Source: a bacterium
GTDB lineage: Bacteria; Vulcanimicrobiota; Xenobia; Xenobiales; Xenobiaceae
NCBI GenBank assembly: GCA_030535355.1
Contig: JAUNIO010000015.1
Location: forward strand, 1 to 51,501
Length of the DNA stretch: 51,501 nucleotides
Direction: 5' to 3'
Of the stretch, positions 48,629 through 51,501 are shown piece after piece. Below the pieces are notes generated by a model. That model was not told the origin of the DNA. It searched no databases and saw nothing but the letters and a program-made list of their open reading frames with translations. The translations under genes and the position numbers were made by a program. Each line of letters begins with the position of its first letter. The first letter of the stretch is position 1.

Positions 48629-48997
48629 ATGGTTAAAAAAGTTATGGTCATAGATGATACGGCTGACATGCGCTTGCAGCTGACAACTTATCTCCAGTTT
48701 GCCGGTATGGATACCTGCGATACCGGAGATATTGACAGCGTTGTGCCTATGGCTATTCAGGAAAAACCAGATGCTATTATTTGTGATTATACTATGCCGG
48801 AAGCTGACGGTGTTGAAGTCCTTTATATGATCCGAGAGCATCAAGAACTGCAGGATGTGCCGGTCGTCTTATATTCTTGCGCCTTTGATTCCCGCAATAG
48901 CGACTTCATGAAATTAAAGCGCGAAGGATTTGCTGGGATTCTAGAAAAAAATTTGGAGACGATCGCCACTGATTTGACGGAATTGTTAGGCTGGTAA
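48629..48997 (+). CDS. CheY-like single-domain response regulator
   Basis: This is a 122-residue receiver domain and nothing else. The acidic pocket is Asp9-Asp10, the phosphoacceptor is Asp53 (IICDYTMP), the switch residue Ser83 lies in VVLYSCAF, and Lys107 lies in GILEKN, so all key residues are present. With no output domain it must act through a partner protein. It is followed after two bases by a membrane sensor without a kinase. ATG 48629 is preferred over a TTG two codons earlier. The 140-base gap before it holds no feature. Confidence 0.9.
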   Translation: MVKKVMVIDDTADMRLQLTTYLQFAGMDTCDTGDIDSVVPMAIQEKPDAIICDYTMPEADGVEVLYMIREHQELQDVPVVLYSCAFDSRNSDFMKLKREGFAGILEKNLETIATDLTELLGW

Positions 48998-48999
48998 GT

Positions 49000-50118
49000 T
49001 TGGAAGATTCAGCGCAGAAAGTCAATAGTTCTGAGCCTGCACCTGTGCTCTGTGAAAGAAAATCTCGTCGGGCCTTTATATTTACGATATGTGCCGCTGT
49101 GTTTTGGCTGGCAGCGGGTTTCATTAATTGTTACGAGCTGCATCAAAACGGTTATAGGCAGCTTAATAGTTCTTTGGGCCAAACAGCGACTGCGTTCAGC
49201 CATGCCCTAAACGCTCGCAGTGAATTGCTGAGCGGGCAAGCTGAAATTTTGGCTAAAGACCCGCACTGGCAAGCCTTTCTCTCTAAGTCAGGGGAGCAGG
49301 ATAGCCCCGGGGATGTCTCTCAAGGCAGTGAACAAATGCAGAGATTTTTGCAAGAATCTTTGCAGACAGCTGATGCCAATGTGCTGTTATTGCTCAACGA
49401 TAAGAAGCAGGTCGTCTGTTCTGCGGAACGCCAGCTGTATAATGCGCTGCAGGAAACGCTGGCTGTGACCGAAGCTGGCACTGCTTCAGAAGAAAAAACT
49501 GAAAGCGATAAGCAAGACTCGGTTTTGCCGGCTCTGGGTACGCTTTTGGAGCAGCCAGCGGTAGGGGCCGCTTATGAATTTGCTGAGCCTCGCAGTGGCT
49601 ATATGTGCCTGAAAAGTGACGGGGCTGTCATTAATGCGGTAATCGTGCCTATTTTGGAAGACAATAAGATCAAAGGGGCATTTTTGCTGGGTGAAGTTCT
49701 TTCCGATCGGCTTTTGAGTGAATGTACTCAGGGTATGATGGAAGGCGTACTGACTTTGGTCGCTAATCACAAGGTTGTGGCTGCTTTCGACAAGCGTACC
49801 GCCAGGCGTCCAGCGCCGCTGCTGCTGACCTCTTTGGAAGATATGGCTGAAAAGTGGCAGCCAGCTAATGCGTCGCAAAAAATTACCCTTAAAGAGGGTG
49901 AAGCCAACGCGCTGCCAGAGAGAATGGAGATTGCTGGACGCCCTTGGAGCGTATTATCTATAGAACTAACTAGTGGCGGAAAAGCGCCTGTAGGCTGGGT
50001 CTTATTTTTAGCAGATACAGTATCAGTTGAAGATACTGTGCGCAGCAATGGCTGGTTTTTTATAATCGCTACCGTTTTGTTTTTGCCGTTTGCCTATTTC
50101 TTAGCTTGGAAGCTTTAA
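49000..50118 (+). CDS. Membrane protein with large periplasmic sensor-like domain, no transmitter
   Basis: This is a 372-residue protein. TM1 (about 25-45; AFIFTICAAVFWLAAGF) precedes a periplasmic domain of about 300 residues with features of double-CACHE sensors: a long first helix (NSSLGQTATAFSHALNARSE), LLLLNDKKQVVCSAERQLY and GAFLLGEVLSD. TM2 (about 350-370) sits at the very C terminus and ends in AWKL. There is no HAMP, kinase, cyclase or methyl-accepting domain. The TTG start lies two bases after the CheY-like stop, implying coupled translation. No in-frame ATG occurs until about residue 113. The CACHE call is tentative. Confidence 0.8.
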   Translation: MEDSAQKVNSSEPAPVLCERKSRRAFIFTICAAVFWLAAGFINCYELHQNGYRQLNSSLGQTATAFSHALNARSELLSGQAEILAKDPHWQAFLSKSGEQDSPGDVSQGSEQMQRFLQESLQTADANVLLLLNDKKQVVCSAERQLYNALQETLAVTEAGTASEEKTESDKQDSVLPALGTLLEQPAVGAAYEFAEPRSGYMCLKSDGAVINAVIVPILEDNKIKGAFLLGEVLSDRLLSECTQGMMEGVLTLVANHKVVAAFDKRTARRPAPLLLTSLEDMAEKWQPANASQKITLKEGEANALPERMEIAGRPWSVLSIELTSGGKAPVGWVLFLADTVSVEDTVRSNGWFFIIATVLFLPFAYFLAWKL

Positions 50119-50247
50119 TCTTGGGTCTAGGAAATTAACTGACTGCGCCCGCGTAAATGGCAATATCTTGAATTGTGGCTTTGCAGTTGCGTTTGTCGCC
50201 TAAGCATCTTCAGCATCCGCCTTGGCTTTGGCTGGTGACTGGTTTGG

Positions 50248-51351
50248 CTAGTGACTGACAGGAGTCGGAAGAGCTGGCCTGGGAGTCGCTGCGTGGGCCT
50301 CGCCGGGAAGGGCTTTTTCCCAAGCTTCAACTTTTTCTTTGATGCTTTCTGACTGCTCGCGGTACTGGTGCACTAAGCTCTGCAAACCTTCACGTACACT
50401 CGGCTCTGAAGTAATGCTTTTAATATCTTCGGTGGTCTTGGCTAGATTCTCTAGTTTATGAGCTGCCTTGCGCAGTTTAGCGCGGTATTGTGGATCATCA
50501 GCTATTTTTCTTGTATTGGATTCCGCCTGTTCGCTGAGGTATTTGAAACGCTCAGTTTCCCTTTGTGCTGTTATAAGCATACCTTCTATTTGCTTCTGCG
50601 AACTGTTAAGGCGTTTGTTAAAGTCTTCGGTTTTTTCGTGCAGGCGGGGGCGTAAAGTGCTTAGACGCTCTGCACCAATATCTATTTGTACGTTGATGCG
50701 GTCGATCTGCTGCATAGCGCTGATTTGGGCCTCGTCGAGGCTATTGTAAAGATCGCGTTTATTGACGTCCAAATGTGCGGTGGCGATTTTTAATTCATTT
50801 GTATAAAAACGAGCGTTAGAGGCTAAATCTTGGATGGTAGATTTTAGTTTGGGATCCGATAATGTTTTGCGGTATTCTTCGGTCATGTCTGCTATTTGAG
50901 CGACTGCAGTTTGGCCATCTTTATATTTCATGCCGTGAGAAGTGATGCCACGGTCCAGCACGATTATGCTGCCGTTGCGCAAGTATTCGCTGGAACTGCC
51001 TGGCTGTATGTCAAGCCAGAAATTGCCAGTTTGGGCGGTGTTGACATCTATGACGCTGTCAATGGGAATGCGTACACCAGCATCGGTGTGAATAGTAACT
51101 ATAATATTGGCGTTATCGCCATACTGTTTGCGCTGCTCAGGAGTCGTGAAATTAATGTCATCGATGGTTCCTACAGATATTCCAGCCAGCTTAACATCAG
51201 TACCAGTTGTTATGCGATCACCTTCGGACATTACAAGGTTATAGGTATTTCCCAATAGTTTGCTGTCTCGCGTATAGCTGGAGGGCACAATAATAAAAAA
51301 GGCTATTAAGACTATAATACCTATGAAACCTACTTTGGCTTCTTGGGACAT
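50248..51351 (-). CDS. mlaD: MCE/MlaD family lipid-transport substrate-binding protein
   Basis: This 367-residue protein has one N-terminal membrane anchor (VGFIGIIVLIAFFIIVPSS, about 7-25). A single MCE domain (about 38-125; GDRITTGTDVKLAGISVGTI and LDIQPGSSSEY) and a long coiled-coil periplasmic tail with a Pro/Ala-rich end follow. MlaD/MCE proteins bind phospholipid and bridge ABC permeases to the outer membrane. The mlaE and mlaF genes would be expected on the minus strand upstream, beyond the right edge. ATG 51351 has AGAGGT upstream; the first 17 codons of the longer frame are probably not translated. The 129-base gap after it shows no feature. Confidence 0.88.
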   Translation of the reverse strand: MSQEAKVGFIGIIVLIAFFIIVPSSYTRDSKLLGNTYNLVMSEGDRITTGTDVKLAGISVGTIDDINFTTPEQRKQYGDNANIIVTIHTDAGVRIPIDSVIDVNTAQTGNFWLDIQPGSSSEYLRNGSIIVLDRGITSHGMKYKDGQTAVAQIADMTEEYRKTLSDPKLKSTIQDLASNARFYTNELKIATAHLDVNKRDLYNSLDEAQISAMQQIDRINVQIDIGAERLSTLRPRLHEKTEDFNKRLNSSQKQIEGMLITAQRETERFKYLSEQAESNTRKIADDPQYRAKLRKAAHKLENLAKTTEDIKSITSEPSVREGLQSLVHQYREQSESIKEKVEAWEKALPGEAHAATPRPALPTPVSH

Positions 51352-51448
51352 GGAGATACCTCTTTTTGCTTTAGCGCCGCTATGGCGAAAAACTTTTCGC
51401 ACGGGAATTGCTGGAGCTTAACATATAATAAGCTGGTGGTCTAAGTTG

Positions 51449-51501
51449 TAATATCATTTAGTTAGCGATCAGCTAACTTGCGAAACTATCTGACTCCCCC
51501 T
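51449..51501 (+). repeat. Interspersed repeat copy, cut by the window edge
   Basis: TAATATCATTTAGTTAGCGA onward, with the intact GTTAGC-GATCA-GCTAAC palindrome and GCGAAACTATCTGACTCCCC, runs to the last base. It lies upstream of mlaD. Confidence 0.85.

Overview
The window looks like chromosomal DNA of a flagellated Gram-negative bacterium of moderate GC content. Evidence for an outer membrane is an MCE/MlaD-type lipid-transport protein. Other core genes include a periplasmic PBP4-type carboxypeptidase, a periplasmic HtrA protease, GTP-type PEP carboxykinase and a UDPGP-type (eukaryote-like) UTP-sugar uridylyltransferase. I cannot place it in a phylum from sequence alone. Genes are tightly packed with short gaps, many have GTG or TTG starts behind good Shine-Dalgarno sequences, and the gaps repeatedly carry copies of one interspersed repeat family.

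Layout. Positions 1-14195 (minus strand) are a flagellar basal-body/export cluster read from right to left: flgB-flgC-fliE-fliF-(terminator-like hairpin)-fliG-fliH-fliI-fliJ-lytic transglycosylase-fliK-hook protein-MATE transporter-fliM-fliN-fliN2-fliO-like (cut by the window edge). A divergent acidic-tailed unknown gene (14.8 kb) shares its upstream region. Positions 15.6-18.3 kb hold murB, an RNase D-like exonuclease and a tRNA-Leu(GAG) with its own promoter and terminator. Positions 18.9-31 kb hold a large unknown protein faintly like the C-terminal part of BrxC/PglY proteins, pckG, a class B/e(P4)-type acid phosphatase, two zinc-ribbon membrane proteins (one with a CD225/dispanin domain), an SDR, an OPT transporter and a CPBP protease. 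Positions 31-37 kb hold rsmD-recG-radC and dacB. Positions 37-43.6 kb hold a secreted unknown, a UDPGP enzyme, coaD, an orphan MalK-type ATPase, a membrane-anchored MPN-LysM fusion and an NlpC/P60 hydrolase. Positions 43.7-51.5 kb hold HtrA, MgtC, a tandem SMR/ArnE-like putative lipid-sugar flippase, a YedF/DsrE-like protein and a polyprenol-phosphate glycosyltransferase. They end with a CheY-like receiver coupled to a sensor without a transmitter, then MlaD.

How genes work together. The flagellar block supplies the rod, MS ring, C ring, export ATPase, hook and hook-length control. Several cell-envelope genes (murB, dacB, NlpC/P60, LysM protein, flippase plus glycosyltransferase, MlaD, HtrA) surround housekeeping genes.

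The most unusual signals are four. First, a modular, hairpin-rich intergenic repeat family occurs in about ten whole, partial or relic copies, has compensatory changes in one stem and has MITE-like full-length copies. Second, a predicted MPN(JAMM-degenerate)-TM-coiled coil-LysM protein sits beside an NlpC/P60 enzyme. Third, a fused pair of SMR-like four-helix units is joined by an extra helix that should invert the second unit. Fourth, a bacterial CD225 protein with zinc ribbon and 25-residue repeats is followed by a tail-anchored zinc-ribbon partner.
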